Assembly (NCBI GenBank): GCA_913778495.1 | Contig: CAJYVD010000035.1 | Coordinates: 85,228-149,227 of the forward strand | Direction of reading: 5' to 3' | Source of the DNA: an uncultured Pantoea sp. | GTDB lineage: Bacteria; Pseudomonadota; Gammaproteobacteria; Enterobacterales; Enterobacteriaceae | DNA length: 64,000 bases | Shown here: piece by piece, positions 45,281 to 54,503 of the stretch | Position numbering within the stretch: the first letter of the stretch is position 1 | Layout: the number at the start of each line of letters is the position of its first letter | Made by a program: the position numbers and the translations under genes | Notes under the pieces: model-generated | The model's database searches: none | What the model was told of the DNA's origin: nothing | The model's input: the letters and a program-made list of their open reading frames with translations, nothing else

Positions 45281-45673
45281 TTACTTGACGCTACCTAAGT
45301 CACGGTCATTTTCCAGACCTTTAAGCATAAGTGTTGCTTCTTCGATACGAATAAATCGTCCTGAATCATCTGTTTCAGCAAACATGTAAACCTCCATATC
45401 TACTTTTTCACCATTGCGCTTATTTAATAGAACACGATGGCGGGTTGCATAGAGCTTCCCATCACGCAGTTCGTCTTGCACCTCAATTTTACCGGAAACA
45501 AGGATTTCCCGAAGTTTACGTGCATGGCGGGCAAAGCTATCTAAGCCCTCCCACTTGTTATCAGTGCGCTGCCGATAACCGAGACTAAAATGGCGATTGA
45601 GTATCACCTCCAGTGGCATCTCCTGTTTGTTAATAATCTCATCCAGTACGGTAGAAATAGAAATCATTGTCAT
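45281..45673 (-). CDS. NTF2-like (SnoaL) fold protein
   Basis: A 130-residue cone-shaped NTF2/SnoaL-like protein (LDEIINKQ, NRHFSLGYRQRTDNKWEGLDSFARHARKLREI, a beta-rich end with MEVYMFAETDDSGRFIRIEEA). Members are enzymes or ligand-binding proteins of varied function. The start has GAGGACTGACC upstream. It is divergent from the AraC-type gene, which probably controls it. Confidence 0.75.
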   Translation of the reverse strand: MTMISISTVLDEIINKQEMPLEVILNRHFSLGYRQRTDNKWEGLDSFARHARKLREILVSGKIEVQDELRDGKLYATRHRVLLNKRNGEKVDMEVYMFAETDDSGRFIRIEEATLMLKGLENDRDLGSVK

Positions 45674-45694
45674 GGTCAGTCCTCAGTGAAAGTA

Positions 45695-46537
45695 ATGAGT
45701 ACTCTACAATCGACTCAATGGCTTCGGTACGGTATAAATGACAATAAACACCTCAAACACGCCAAAATGATCGACCCATTAATTCCATTAGACCAGGCTC
45801 TTTCGTCAGATGGACCCACTTTGATTGTCGCGGCTCGCCAGTCTGAGGCAATAAGGGAAACATCAACGCACCACCACATTCGTGGACAGTTACTCGGCGC
45901 TGAACATGGACTGCTTACGATCGATGCCGAAAATTATCGCTGGGTCGTACCGGCAACGCATGCCGTATGGATACCTCCAAATGTTCCGCATGGTCTTCTC
46001 TCGCACGGTCCCTATTCAGGATGGAGTGTTTATATATCTGCCGCAGCCTGCGGCGAATTATCTGATAAGCCTGCTGTACTCTCAGTCACAAATCTGCTGC
46101 GTGAGGCGATAACACGAGCAGCCTCATGGAAGCATGGAGAGCTCACCGCGCCTCAAAAACGTTTATCTGGCGTTATTCTCGATGAAATAGGAACGCTTCC
46201 TAAGGTTAATCTTGGGCTGCCAATGCCGCAGGATATTCGGCTCCTCAGAGTTGCGCAGGCGCTGTCAGATAACCCAGGCGACGGCCGGAGACTGGAGGAA
46301 TGGGCATACTGGGCGGGAGTGTCATCACGCACACTTACACGTCGATTCAGTGCTGAAACCGGTTTTAGCTTTAATGAATGGCGACAGCGCATACGGTTAC
46401 TCAAGGCTCTTGAACTGCTGGCTATGGGTAACCAAGTGACGACAGTTGCACTGGAGCTTGGGTATGACAATGTGAGTGCCTTTATTGCGTTGTTTCGCAG
46501 GGTGTTTGGCACTACACCCGCGAGGTTTAAATTTTAA
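45695..46537 (+). CDS. AraC-family regulator with cupin-like sensor
   Basis: A 280-residue regulator: an N-terminal cupin-like sensing domain (about 25-160, with HHHIRGQLLGAEHGLLTIDA and PPNVPHGL) and a C-terminal double helix-turn-helix (about 185-275, GVSSRTLTRRFSAETGFSF, ELGYDNVSAFIALFRRVFGTTP). The start could also be the in-frame ATG at 45767, which would drop 24 residues. Transcribed away from the NTF2-like gene with a 20-bp gap, it probably controls that gene and itself. Confidence 0.87.
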   Translation: MSTLQSTQWLRYGINDNKHLKHAKMIDPLIPLDQALSSDGPTLIVAARQSEAIRETSTHHHIRGQLLGAEHGLLTIDAENYRWVVPATHAVWIPPNVPHGLLSHGPYSGWSVYISAAACGELSDKPAVLSVTNLLREAITRAASWKHGELTAPQKRLSGVILDEIGTLPKVNLGLPMPQDIRLLRVAQALSDNPGDGRRLEEWAYWAGVSSRTLTRRFSAETGFSFNEWRQRIRLLKALELLAMGNQVTTVALELGYDNVSAFIALFRRVFGTTPARFKF

Positions 46538-46556
46538 CTATGTAAGCCAGTAGTTA

Positions 46557-46585
46557 ATGTCCATGTCTGGCACAACACGGACATT
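46557..46585. repeat. 65-bp GTCCGC element, copy J (variant)
   Basis: AATGTCCATGTCTGGCACAACACGGACATT has terminal ATGTCC/GGACAT arms and a central TCTGGCAC, the right-end signature of the element. It is a degenerate copy after the AraC gene. Confidence 0.6.
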
Positions 46586-46640
46586 CCTCACCGTACGTAA
46601 AAAACAAAAAACCAACATACATGCTCAGCTTTAATTTTAG

Positions 46641-46691
46641 CGATAAACAAGCGCTTTCAATTGTAGATTGATCGATCTACAATTGTTTATC
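46641..46691. promoter_or_regulatory. nested palindromes upstream of the TetR gene
   Basis: AATTGTAGAT-TGATCG-ATCTACAATT (46659-46684) is a perfect 10-bp-arm palindrome, within an outer pair GATAAACAA/TTGTTTATC. It lies 24 bp before the TetR start, so it is the likely autoregulatory operator. Confidence 0.75.
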
Positions 46692-46707
46692 AATACAGGA
46701 GAGTGAA

Positions 46708-47349
46708 ATGAAAGCATCTGCTGGCAGACCCCGTGAATTCGATCCACAGAATTTCCTGAACATTGCACTGGAGTGTTTCTGGCAAAAAGGATATCGGGCA
46801 ACTTCAATGGCCGATCTGATGAAAGCATCAGGCTTAGCTAGCGCCAGTATCTATAAGCTTTACCCGGATAAGCGAGCAATCTATCTTGCGGCATTACAGC
46901 AATACATGGACGAAGGCATTGCCAGAGGAGCGAAACGCGAGGTGGAGTTATCGCCAGAAGCTGCATTGCGCGAAATGCTCGAATTTGTGGCGCTTTTATC
47001 ATCCTCTCCTGTTGGTGAGAAAGGGTGTTTTACTATTGCCGCTGCCAGTGAACTCTTACCGGGTGATGAAGAGGTAAAAAAAAGGGTTCATCATAAATTT
47101 AACTCAATAATCAATCGCCTGGAAAATATATTATCCATTGGTCAAACTCAGCAGGTCTTTCGGCGCGATGAGGATCCGCGAGTCATGGCCTTGAGTATAT
47201 TTATGATGCTGGAAGGGATGCGGATATACGGAAAAATTCAGCCTGATAGTGTGGAGCTGAAAAGGTGTAACGATTTTGTTCTCAGGACGGTGCTCTTGAA
47301 CAGAGCTGTTGATGAGCAAGATTTTCACACAAGGCATCAACATGACTGA
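46708..47349 (+). CDS. TetR-family regulator
   Basis: A 213-residue regulator with an N-terminal helix-turn-helix (residues about 8-55, FWQKGYRATSMADLMKASGLASASIYKLYPDKR) and a ligand-binding C-terminal domain of the AcrR/TetR_C type (KGCFTIAAASELLP). The start has CAGGAG upstream. No structural gene is divergent from it, and the following 60-codon ORF overlaps its end, so its target is unclear. The ligand is unknown. Confidence 0.9.
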   Translation: MKASAGRPREFDPQNFLNIALECFWQKGYRATSMADLMKASGLASASIYKLYPDKRAIYLAALQQYMDEGIARGAKREVELSPEAALREMLEFVALLSSSPVGEKGCFTIAAASELLPGDEEVKKRVHHKFNSIINRLENILSIGQTQQVFRRDEDPRVMALSIFMMLEGMRIYGKIQPDSVELKRCNDFVLRTVLLNRAVDEQDFHTRHQHD

Positions 47350-47524
47350 AGCGGGCACAATTGTTCGACGTCGCAAAAGAAGAAGAACAATGGTTGTGCT
47401 CGAATGCGAAGAGGGCATGGCTTTGTGCGGTTGGGTCGAAAAAGGACGTTTTTTTAAGCGACATTTTCCACTGTCGCAGCTTACGATATGTGTGCCTTAT
47501 TCAAATTTCTGGCCTTTTACCTGA
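47342..47524 (+). CDS. possible small basic protein overlapping tetR
   Basis: A 60-codon frame starting within the TetR stop (ATGACTGA). The product has a basic start (RRRKRRR) and a middle with CEEGMALCGWVEKGRFFKRHF. The coupled start favours it, but I recognise no family. Confidence 0.4.
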   Translation: MTEAGTIVRRRKRRRTMVVLECEEGMALCGWVEKGRFFKRHFPLSQLTICVPYSNFWPFT

Positions 47525-47562
47525 AGCACCGTGGTATTACTTGTCGGTAGCATGCTACTGAC

Positions 47563-47628
47563 ATCTGCTCCTGGCACAGAGCGGACTCGCGAACAGACCA
47601 ATGTCTGCAATGAGCGAAAAGCGGACAT
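47563..47628 (-). repeat. 65-bp GTCCGC element, copy K (full length)
   Basis: CTGCTCCTGGCACAGAGCGG...GAGCGAAAAGCGGACAT, the full reverse-strand version with both ends and the internal box. Confidence 0.85.
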
Positions 47629-47697
47629 AGGCAAATGTGAGAATTGAAATTTTCTACTTCTGCCTCATCATCGTTAGATATTTAAAAGAACAAGAAG

Positions 47698-47814
47698 AAA
47701 ACTCCGCTGGTGGCAAATCGCATTCGGGGAAAATCGCCCCTGCCGGAGTTTTACCGAATGCCGCCGTGAGGAAACCGGCGCGTTCTGCTCTGGTGTTGGC
47801 CCGCCGGTTTCCTC
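47698..47814. ncRNA. pair of long hairpins, possible structured RNA or repeat
   Basis: The first hairpin pairs AAAACTCCG with CGGAGTTTT over an inner GGGG/CCCC stem (47698-47752). The second pairs GAGGAAACCGGCG with CGCCGGTTTCCTC (13 bp, 47768-47780 and 47802-47814). The first ends in TTTT and may terminate the upstream genes. The second has no explanation yet. Confidence 0.35.
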
Positions 47815-47943
47815 GCATCTGCTATAGGTAGTATTGGCTGCCGCTTCGCTAACCGCAATATATAGTGCTTCTGTGTGTAACGGCGCGGCAGCGGAGGCGA
47901 TTCGGTCTTATGAGGGTTTTACCAAACGGCGGCCGAAGGGCGT

Positions 47944-47965
47944 AAAAAAACCGCCTCGCGGCGGC
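47944..47965 (-). terminator. terminator of the EexN-like gene
   Basis: CCGCC-TCGC-GGCGG with an A7 run to its left. On the minus strand this is a GC hairpin with a T-tract. Confidence 0.8.
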
Positions 47966-47969
47966 TTAT

Positions 47970-48209
47970 CTAGTTTGTCCAGACCTTATAAGGGCTCTTT
48001 GTAAAATGACCGCCGTGCACAGTGGCATCGATGGCGTTACGGCAGTCTTCGGTGCCGCGAGGATTAGATTCTTTACGGCACTCCTCGTATTTCGCTCTGC
48101 GCTCTGTATCGTGAGCCTTGTACCACTCCTCGCTCTTTGCGCCCTCGTCGCAGCCGGTGAGCAGGATGGCAGCCAGCAGGCTCAGAGACATCAGTCCTGT
48201 TTTCATCAT
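47970..48209 (-). CDS. EexN-like lipoprotein
   Basis: A 79-residue lipoprotein with a lipobox LLTGC at residues about 16-20 and the acidic, cysteine-rich EexN pattern (EEWYKAHDTERRAKYEECRKES, TEDCRNAID). EexN proteins of conjugative plasmids mediate entry exclusion, and chromosomal homologues exist. A second ATG (48206) is better spaced from AGGACG. No conjugation genes lie nearby, so it may be an orphan. Confidence 0.78.
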   Translation of the reverse strand: MMKTGLMSLSLLAAILLTGCDEGAKSEEWYKAHDTERRAKYEECRKESNPRGTEDCRNAIDATVHGGHFTKSPYKVWTN

Positions 48210-48670
48210 ATCGTCCTTTTACGCATGGATTTCGCCAGACATTATAGCCCTCGGACTGGCCCGGTGATACGGTTCGATGGAATCGAAGCTTTGATGAAGG
48301 ATAAAAATTTTTATGGTTCGTTTTAGATTCCACCGCGTTATGAATCAAGATCATAGCGGAGTAAATACCCTGTACAAACGTCTGCTTTTGACATAAGCTG
48401 ACCTCATTCCAGGATGTCTATCCTGCTTCATCCTGCGTCGTACCGTTTCTTTTGCGCTGTATAAGCCGCCCTTCTCTTTTGAATATCGCCCAAGCACTGT
48501 TGCGCACGACTGATGCAGGCCACGATAGCGACGTTGACAGGATGCAACTTGTACTGCGCGATGCATAACAGGCTTTGATCTGAACGTTATCTCGTACCGC
48601 TACCGGCCGACTCATCATTCCTGCCTGAGTAAGTAGTCCGCTCCCCTTTACTGATACAAACTGATGCCGA
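48210..48670. other. intergenic region between EexN-like and hydrolase genes
   Basis: Only short, unsupported frames are seen (the longest about 70 codons on the minus strand), none resembling a family. It contains the promoter of the lipoprotein gene. Confidence 0.4.
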
Positions 48671-49582
48671 TCAGCGGAAAAACGCGTTGAGCGCTTCTGC
48701 CAACCCCTCCGGTTGTTCATCGGGAATAAAATGGCCGCAGTGCGCCAGCGTGATGCCCTGTACAGACTCGGCATAATCGCGTAAAGGTACGGCCATATCA
48801 GGAATCGAGCCTTGATCGGCGCTGATTGCCAGGAGCGGGACGCGCAATTTGCCCTTTTCCTGCAACAATGTGCGGTTTTGTGCTGCCGAGACGCTGGCCT
48901 GACGGTACGGTGACATGCCCGCACGCAACGCGCCTGGCTGCTGCATTAATCGCACGTATTCGCGCAGATCATCCTCGCTGAAGGCCATTGGGCTGGCGGT
49001 TTTACGCCGCAAAAACCATTCCAGATAGGTTGATTCACGCCCTTCTATCAGCGCCTCAGGCAGATCCGGGATCAGATGAAACGCAAAATGCCAGGTTTTC
49101 CAGGCTTTATCGGGTGAGGCTGGCAGCATATCGGGCATCGTCACACCGGGAATGCCCGCATCCAAAAGCGCCAGCTTAATGACTTGCTCGCCATAGCGGA
49201 GGCCATAGGGCCACGCGACCCAGGCACCGATATCGTGCGCGGCCAGATAGTAGCGCGTCGCGCCCAACTGCATCAGTAAACCTTGCACCTTCTCCGCCAG
49301 CGCAGCGGTGTCGTAGCCCGTTAGCGGTTTGTCTGAATCGCCTTGTCCCGGTAAATCTGGCGCGATAATAAAAAAGTGTTTGGCGAGCCGCGCCATCACC
49401 TTATGCCAGGCGTACCAGCTTTGCGGAAACCCCGCCAGAAGCACCAGGGTTTCCGCCTGCGGATTGCCGCCGCTGACGTAATGCAGCCTGACCCCTTCAA
49501 CCGTGGCATAGCTGTGAAAAAAACCATCAAGACCCTCCACCGGCTGTGACCAGCGCGATGAAGCAAGCGACAATGCGGACAT
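48671..49582 (-). CDS. alpha/beta-hydrolase, epoxide-hydrolase-like
   Basis: A 303-residue alpha/beta hydrolase: LLAGFPQSWYAWHKV (oxyanion-hole HGxP-like motif), APDLPGQGDSDKP, nucleophile elbow AAHDIGAWVAWP (the Asp at the nucleophile position, as in epoxide hydrolases and dehalogenases), and the catalytic His in LAHCGHFIPDEQ. Start 49582 follows GGAGCACCCT. A small-molecule epoxide, ester or haloalkane is the likely substrate. It is monocistronic. Confidence 0.88.
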   Translation of the reverse strand: MSALSLASSRWSQPVEGLDGFFHSYATVEGVRLHYVSGGNPQAETLVLLAGFPQSWYAWHKVMARLAKHFFIIAPDLPGQGDSDKPLTGYDTAALAEKVQGLLMQLGATRYYLAAHDIGAWVAWPYGLRYGEQVIKLALLDAGIPGVTMPDMLPASPDKAWKTWHFAFHLIPDLPEALIEGRESTYLEWFLRRKTASPMAFSEDDLREYVRLMQQPGALRAGMSPYRQASVSAAQNRTLLQEKGKLRVPLLAISADQGSIPDMAVPLRDYAESVQGITLAHCGHFIPDEQPEGLAEALNAFFR

Positions 49583-49755
49583 AGGGTGCTCCATTGATTA
49601 GAAAATGATTGATTCCTAATTACCCTGCGTTAGCGCGCCACGTTTATAAGGTGACGTTGACGCCATAAAAGCAGGAGAGAATATAAAGGAATCGATCGCT
49701 TCCTAAATCCTACTGCAACGCTGAATGAGAAAGCAACATCTTGATTTGCGCCACC

Positions 49756-50637
49756 CTATTTTTTGCCCGCCGGCTTGAGCGCGCGATTAAAGTCATGAAT
49801 ACGCTTCATGGTTTTCACCGTTCGCGCTGAACGGGTCGAGGCGACCGCCAGGATTAACATTTCCAGGCACACCAGCACCGTACCGTGTAAAGGGACCAGC
49901 CCGCCCTCAGCGCCGCGTGGCACATTGATCACCACCTCGGCCTGCTGGGCAAAGGCGGAATCCAGCGCCTGAGTCAGTAAGATCACGGGAATACCCAAGC
50001 GCTTCGCCTCTTTTAACGCGGTCATGCCTTCCCGATGGGCGGATTTTTGCGCCATCATAATCAGCACATCACCACGCTGTAGCGCGATCAGCTGCTCCGC
50101 CAGCGCGATACCGCTGCGGTTCAGCGTGACCGCAGGCAAACCAATACGCGTGAACAACCGGGCGCTGTAATCAGCGAGAATGCCAGAAGCATTAATCCCA
50201 AATAGGGCGACCTGACGCGCATCCACCAATAGCGCCACCGCTTCTGCCACCGCCTGTCGGTTTGAGGGGCCGGAGAGCGTTGCGCAGGCTTGCTGGTGGC
50301 CTTGCAGAACAAAATCAAGGCTGGAATCGATATCGCACGAGAGCGTATCGACGGTGGCCTGCATTTTTTCTTCAGCATTTAATGCCGGGCCAAACCAGGC
50401 CGTCAGCGTGGCTTTGAGATCGCGTAGTCCGGCGAATCCCAGCGCTTGAATGGTACGAATGACGGTGGCGTCCGAGGTTTCGGTCACAGCGGCGATATCC
50501 AGCGCGGTGGCTTCCAGGACTGCCTCACGGTTCTCATGGAGATAGCGCGCGACGCGCTGCAAGCTGGTCGAAAGCGCGCCAGCACGTGCCCGATAGCGTT
50601 CGCCGAGCATGTCGGCGCGTACAGTGGTTTTTCGCAT
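49756..50637 (-). CDS. RpiR/MurR-family regulator with SIS domain
   Basis: A 293-residue regulator with an N-terminal HTH_6 (residues about 15-75, ATALDIAAVTETSDATVIRTI) and a SIS sugar-phosphate-binding domain (about 125-270, with FGINASGILADYSARL and PVILLTQALDSAFAQQA). Such proteins respond to phospho-sugars. The gene is divergent from a siderophore receptor, but no sugar-catabolic genes lie beside it. Confidence 0.9.
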   Translation of the reverse strand: MRKTTVRADMLGERYRARAGALSTSLQRVARYLHENREAVLEATALDIAAVTETSDATVIRTIQALGFAGLRDLKATLTAWFGPALNAEEKMQATVDTLSCDIDSSLDFVLQGHQQACATLSGPSNRQAVAEAVALLVDARQVALFGINASGILADYSARLFTRIGLPAVTLNRSGIALAEQLIALQRGDVLIMMAQKSAHREGMTALKEAKRLGIPVILLTQALDSAFAQQAEVVINVPRGAEGGLVPLHGTVLVCLEMLILAVASTRSARTVKTMKRIHDFNRALKPAGKK

Positions 50638-51002
50638 CGCGAAGCCTCATTCCTTAATCGCGTAGTTTTACGTACGCCAATGATGTAGTGGCAAAAACCC
50701 TATTGATATAAAGGAAACGGTTATACGCTTCACCCAAATGATGTAAATAATAAAATTAATATTTATATTTCATAGACTTATGATATGAATATTTTTAAAC
50801 TACCGCCAGCGACGCTGTAGTAAACCATCTCTTATTTCATTTTACTACTACAACCTTTCATGATTGAATGATTCTCAATTACATCAATGCGGGGAAATTT
50901 CTTTCCGCAGCGACTCAACGACGCGCCACTGCCACCGATCGGCGGGACGTGCTTTTACGTCACGGAAGACACCTTTGCGGAATGAACACCAGGTTAACGA
51001 AC
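50638..51002. other. promoter region of the siderophore receptor
   Basis: No gene. It is AT-rich in the left half. A Fur-like box lies at 50863-50884 ahead of the receptor, and the rpiR-type promoter is at the other end. Confidence 0.5.
50863..50884. promoter_or_regulatory. Fur-like box
   Basis: ATTGAATGATTCTCAATTACAT matches the Fur pattern (GATAATGATAATCATTATC) imperfectly. It lies 120 bp before the receptor start. Confidence 0.5.
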
Positions 51003-53123
51003 ATGCGCCACAAGCGGCCTCTGCCTTTTAAATTGTCTTGCCCTCCGACTCTGTTCGCCGCCCTTTACGGGCTTAGCGCTTACGCCGTCCATGCAGCGAA
51101 GCCCTCGGATACGCTTACTGTCACTGCACCAGAGAGCGAGAACAGCGGTTATCAAGCCACCAGCAGCAGCGTGGCAAGCAAAACGCCCACCGCACGCCTG
51201 GACGAAGCCCAGTCGGTCAGCGTGGTCACGCCGCAGCAGTTGGCGGACTATCAGGTTTCAACGCTGCATGAAGCCATGCGTTTTGTTAGCGGCGTGGCCG
51301 AGGGCAATACGCTGGCGGGGACAGAGGATGGCCTGGTGCGTCGCGGCTTTGGCAGTAATGCGGATGGCTCTATCTACCGCGACGGGATACGCAGCAGCCA
51401 GGGTCTTAACGTGGACGCTACCACCGAACGGGTCGAGGTATTGAAAGGGTCGGCTTCGCTGCTGTATGGCATCCAAAACCCCGGCGGCGTGATCAACGTT
51501 ATCAGCAAAAAGCCGCAGTATGATTGGCACACGCGACTCAGCGGTCGCGCTGCCGGTGAAGGCGGCGGCGCGGGCACGCTCGACGTAACCGGCCCGTTGG
51601 GTAACGGGTTTGCGTTCCGTCTGATTGCTGAAAAGCAGGATCAAGATTACTGGCGCAACTTTGGCCGCGAGAAGCACACGCTGCTTGCGCCATCACTGCA
51701 ATGGTTTGGTGAGCAGGCCAGTTTCCTCGTCAGCTTCGAGGATGAGCATTACGACATTCCCTACGATCGCGGCACCGCGTTTATTAACGGCAAGCCCATC
51801 AACATCGGCTATAACCAGCGTCTTGATGACAACGCGAATCACGCTTGGGGACATAACCAAACCCTTAACGCCCACTATGATTGGCAATTCAATGACAGCT
51901 GGAGCACGCGTGTCAGTGCTGGCTGGAATCAGCGTCGTTACGACAACAACGAAGTGCGCGTCACGGCGGTGAATCCCACGAGCGGGATTGTCACGCGTCG
52001 AGCCGATGCCAATCGCGGATTCAACCATAAAACCGAGTACGTTTCCTGGGATGTGATCGGCTCGCCGCAGCTCGCGGGTATGACGCACGACCTGGTGCTG
52101 GGCACCGATTACGAGATGAACCAGACCTATCGCGCTCAGCAATACCAAGGCAAAGCCAACAGTGGCTTTAACTTCTTCGATCCGCAGTACGGTATCGCGT
52201 TTCCTGTCACCGACGGCAGCACAGAGAACCGCGCCAACGCCAATAATCTTAACCGTATACATAGCCGTTCAGTTTATGCCAAAGACAGCATCTCCCTTAC
52301 AAACGATTGGATCGCAGTGTTAGGTGGTCGTTATCAACATTACGAGCAGCGCGCGTCGAAGGGCGTAAATCCGGTGGTACAAACGCTGGACAGCGAAGGC
52401 AATAAGTTCCTGCCGCAGGCGGGCTTGATCTACAAAGTGTCCCCCACGGTCTCTCTATACACCAGCGTCAGCCAGTCTTTTACGCCCTCAACCGAGGTAG
52501 ACGACAACGGCAACGTCGGCAAACCCGAACAGGGCACCACCTGGGAAGTGGGCAGTAAATGGCAGGTTACGCCAGCGCTGTTTGCCAGCGTGGCACTTTA
52601 CCGCATTGATGAGCGGGACATGTCGCTGAACATCAACGGCACGACGCGCGCGATCAACAAAGCACGCGCCAGCGGTGCCGAATTTGAGCTTAACGGCGAA
52701 GTGCTGCCGGATTGGGATGTGAGTGCCAATTACAGTTACAGTCTGGCCGAGATCGTGGACGACGGCGTCAACGCGGCCAACAACGGCAACCGCCTGCAGA
52801 ACGCCCCCCGCCACGCAGGCGGGCTCTATCTGAGCCACACCTTACGCATCAACGGGCTGCCCGGTGACATCCGCCTGGGTGGGGGTGCCCGCTACGTGGG
52901 GTCGCGCGCGGGCGATCCTGAAAACAGTTTCACGCTGCCGGATTACGTGGTGGCCGACAGCTTTATCGCCTGGAACAGCCGCGTGCTGGGGGAGAAAACG
53001 CAGCTCAAACTCAATATGAATAACCTGTTTAACAAGCACTATTACACCTCCAGCGGCGGTAACTTACGCGTGCGTGAGGGCGAAACCCGTAATGTGATGG
53101 TCGAGGCCAGCGTTGAATTCTAA
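51003..53123 (+). CDS. TonB-dependent siderophore receptor
   Basis: A 706-residue outer-membrane receptor with a signal peptide (about 1-32, ending YAVHA), plug domain (about 55-165, SVSVVTPQQL...NPGGVINVIS) and a barrel ending EASVEF. It is of the FhuA/FoxA/ferrichrome-coprogen-like class and has a TonB-box-like stretch (DTLTVTAP) after the signal. ATG 51003 is preferred because it begins the signal peptide. It is followed 4 bp later by its probable periplasmic partner, so the two form a Fur-regulated uptake unit. Confidence 0.92.
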   Translation: MRHKRPLPFKLSCPPTLFAALYGLSAYAVHAAKPSDTLTVTAPESENSGYQATSSSVASKTPTARLDEAQSVSVVTPQQLADYQVSTLHEAMRFVSGVAEGNTLAGTEDGLVRRGFGSNADGSIYRDGIRSSQGLNVDATTERVEVLKGSASLLYGIQNPGGVINVISKKPQYDWHTRLSGRAAGEGGGAGTLDVTGPLGNGFAFRLIAEKQDQDYWRNFGREKHTLLAPSLQWFGEQASFLVSFEDEHYDIPYDRGTAFINGKPINIGYNQRLDDNANHAWGHNQTLNAHYDWQFNDSWSTRVSAGWNQRRYDNNEVRVTAVNPTSGIVTRRADANRGFNHKTEYVSWDVIGSPQLAGMTHDLVLGTDYEMNQTYRAQQYQGKANSGFNFFDPQYGIAFPVTDGSTENRANANNLNRIHSRSVYAKDSISLTNDWIAVLGGRYQHYEQRASKGVNPVVQTLDSEGNKFLPQAGLIYKVSPTVSLYTSVSQSFTPSTEVDDNGNVGKPEQGTTWEVGSKWQVTPALFASVALYRIDERDMSLNINGTTRAINKARASGAEFELNGEVLPDWDVSANYSYSLAEIVDDGVNAANNGNRLQNAPRHAGGLYLSHTLRINGLPGDIRLGGGARYVGSRAGDPENSFTLPDYVVADSFIAWNSRVLGEKTQLKLNMNNLFNKHYYTSSGGNLRVREGETRNVMVEASVEF

Positions 53124-53127
53124 TACA

Positions 53128-54270
53128 ATGATGCAGCGCGTTAACCGCCCTGCCCGAATGACCCTGTGGGTACGCGGCATTATCGTTTGCGTTGCCGTGC
53201 TGCTGGGCAGCGCGGCGCAGGCGAAAACCGTGACCGATATTGATGGCAATCAGGTGGTGATCCCAGACCGCCCGCAGCGTATTGTGCTGGGCGAGAGCCG
53301 TATGCTTTACACTCTGGCCCTGCTTGAACCCAGCGATCCGTTTCGCCATATCGTGGGCTGGCCCCAGGATTTAAAGAAATACGATCGGCAAACCTGGGAT
53401 AGCTTCGCCCGCCGTTTCCCACAAATGCTGGCCATCCCGTCGCTGGGCCCAGGCGGCCCCAGCGCCGTTAACCCAGAGCAGGTTTTGGCGCTGCGCCCGG
53501 ATGTGGTGATCCTGCCGAGTCTGGCCCGCTATGATGATGCCGATCGCCGTTTGATCAGTATTCTCAAGGCTGCCGCGATTCCGGTGGTCAAAATCGATCT
53601 ACGCGTTCATCTGCTGAAAAATACCCGCCGCAGCGTCGCGATCTTGGGTGACGTGCTAAATCAGCAGGCGCGCGCCGACGCTTTCAACCGTTTTTACAGT
53701 GCCCATCTGCAAACGATCGTGCAGCGTCTGGCGCGCTATTCAGGCCCGAAACCGTCGGTACTGTTACAGCTGCATCTGGGACGGCGTAATGAATGCTGCG
53801 TGACAGCGATTACGGGCAGCTTAGGTGAGTTATTGAATGCAGCGGGCGGGAACAATATCGCCAGCGCGACGCAGCACGGCGTCTTTGGCCGCCTGAGCGA
53901 AGAAGCGGTAATTGCTGCGCAGCCAGATTACTACTTTGCCACCGGCTTCAGCGACAATGCGACACAAGGGTTGCTTAAACTTGGTCCCGAGGTAGCGCCT
54001 GAAGCCGTGGTGCAAAGCTTTCGCCAGCTCACGGCGCAGCAGAACGGCCTGCGCGGCCTCGATGCGCTGCATAAGGGGCATGCCGCTGCTCTCTGGATGA
54101 ATTTTTACCTGAGTCCCTGGCACATAGCCGCCGTGGAGTTTATGGCCAAAACGCTCTACCCCACGCTTTTCAAGGATGTGGATCCGGAACAGACGCTTAA
54201 GGACATTTTTACCACCTATCTTCCTATACCTTATAGCGGCACCTACTTTCTTACCGTCTCCGCCGAGTGA
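53128..54270 (+). CDS. periplasmic siderophore-binding protein
   Basis: A 380-residue ferric-siderophore binding protein (FepB/BtuF fold), with a signal peptide ending SAAQA near residue 32, then VTDIDGNQVVIPDRPQRIVL, the domain-1 motif, and a second lobe with AITGSLGELLNAAGG. No permease or ATPase follows, so import probably uses a transporter elsewhere. TTG at 53113 is an alternative start. It is translationally coupled to the receptor. Confidence 0.9.
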   Translation: MMQRVNRPARMTLWVRGIIVCVAVLLGSAAQAKTVTDIDGNQVVIPDRPQRIVLGESRMLYTLALLEPSDPFRHIVGWPQDLKKYDRQTWDSFARRFPQMLAIPSLGPGGPSAVNPEQVLALRPDVVILPSLARYDDADRRLISILKAAAIPVVKIDLRVHLLKNTRRSVAILGDVLNQQARADAFNRFYSAHLQTIVQRLARYSGPKPSVLLQLHLGRRNECCVTAITGSLGELLNAAGGNNIASATQHGVFGRLSEEAVIAAQPDYYFATGFSDNATQGLLKLGPEVAPEAVVQSFRQLTAQQNGLRGLDALHKGHAAALWMNFYLSPWHIAAVEFMAKTLYPTLFKDVDPEQTLKDIFTTYLPIPYSGTYFLTVSAE

Positions 54271-54503
54271 TGCAGAAAAAACTGGAGCGTTAACCGCTCC
54301 GGTTATTCATAAGCTTGCTGGCAATAAAACGCGCTAAGTCATTCTTGTTTTGATATATTATCCTGACACATAAAATAATGATAAAAAATAAATACCGCAT
54401 CGCTTGTTATTATTAACGCGACCACTAATCTTAATCATGCAGCACACGATGAACGCAGATGAATGCTGCGTTAAATATTGATATCGCATGATGAGGACAT
54501 ATT

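Larger units (their letters stand above)
47525..47969. other. repeat-rich intergenic stretch
   Basis: No gene is visible. It holds copy K of the 65-bp element (47563-47628) and two large hairpins at 47698-47752 and 47768-47814, ending at a terminator for the lipoprotein gene (47944-47965). Confidence 0.6.

Noticed and set aside
48351-48566. Basic minus-strand 71-codon frame that at first looked like a transposase end
   Set aside because: No DDE or other catalytic motif, no inverted ends, and no family resemblance.
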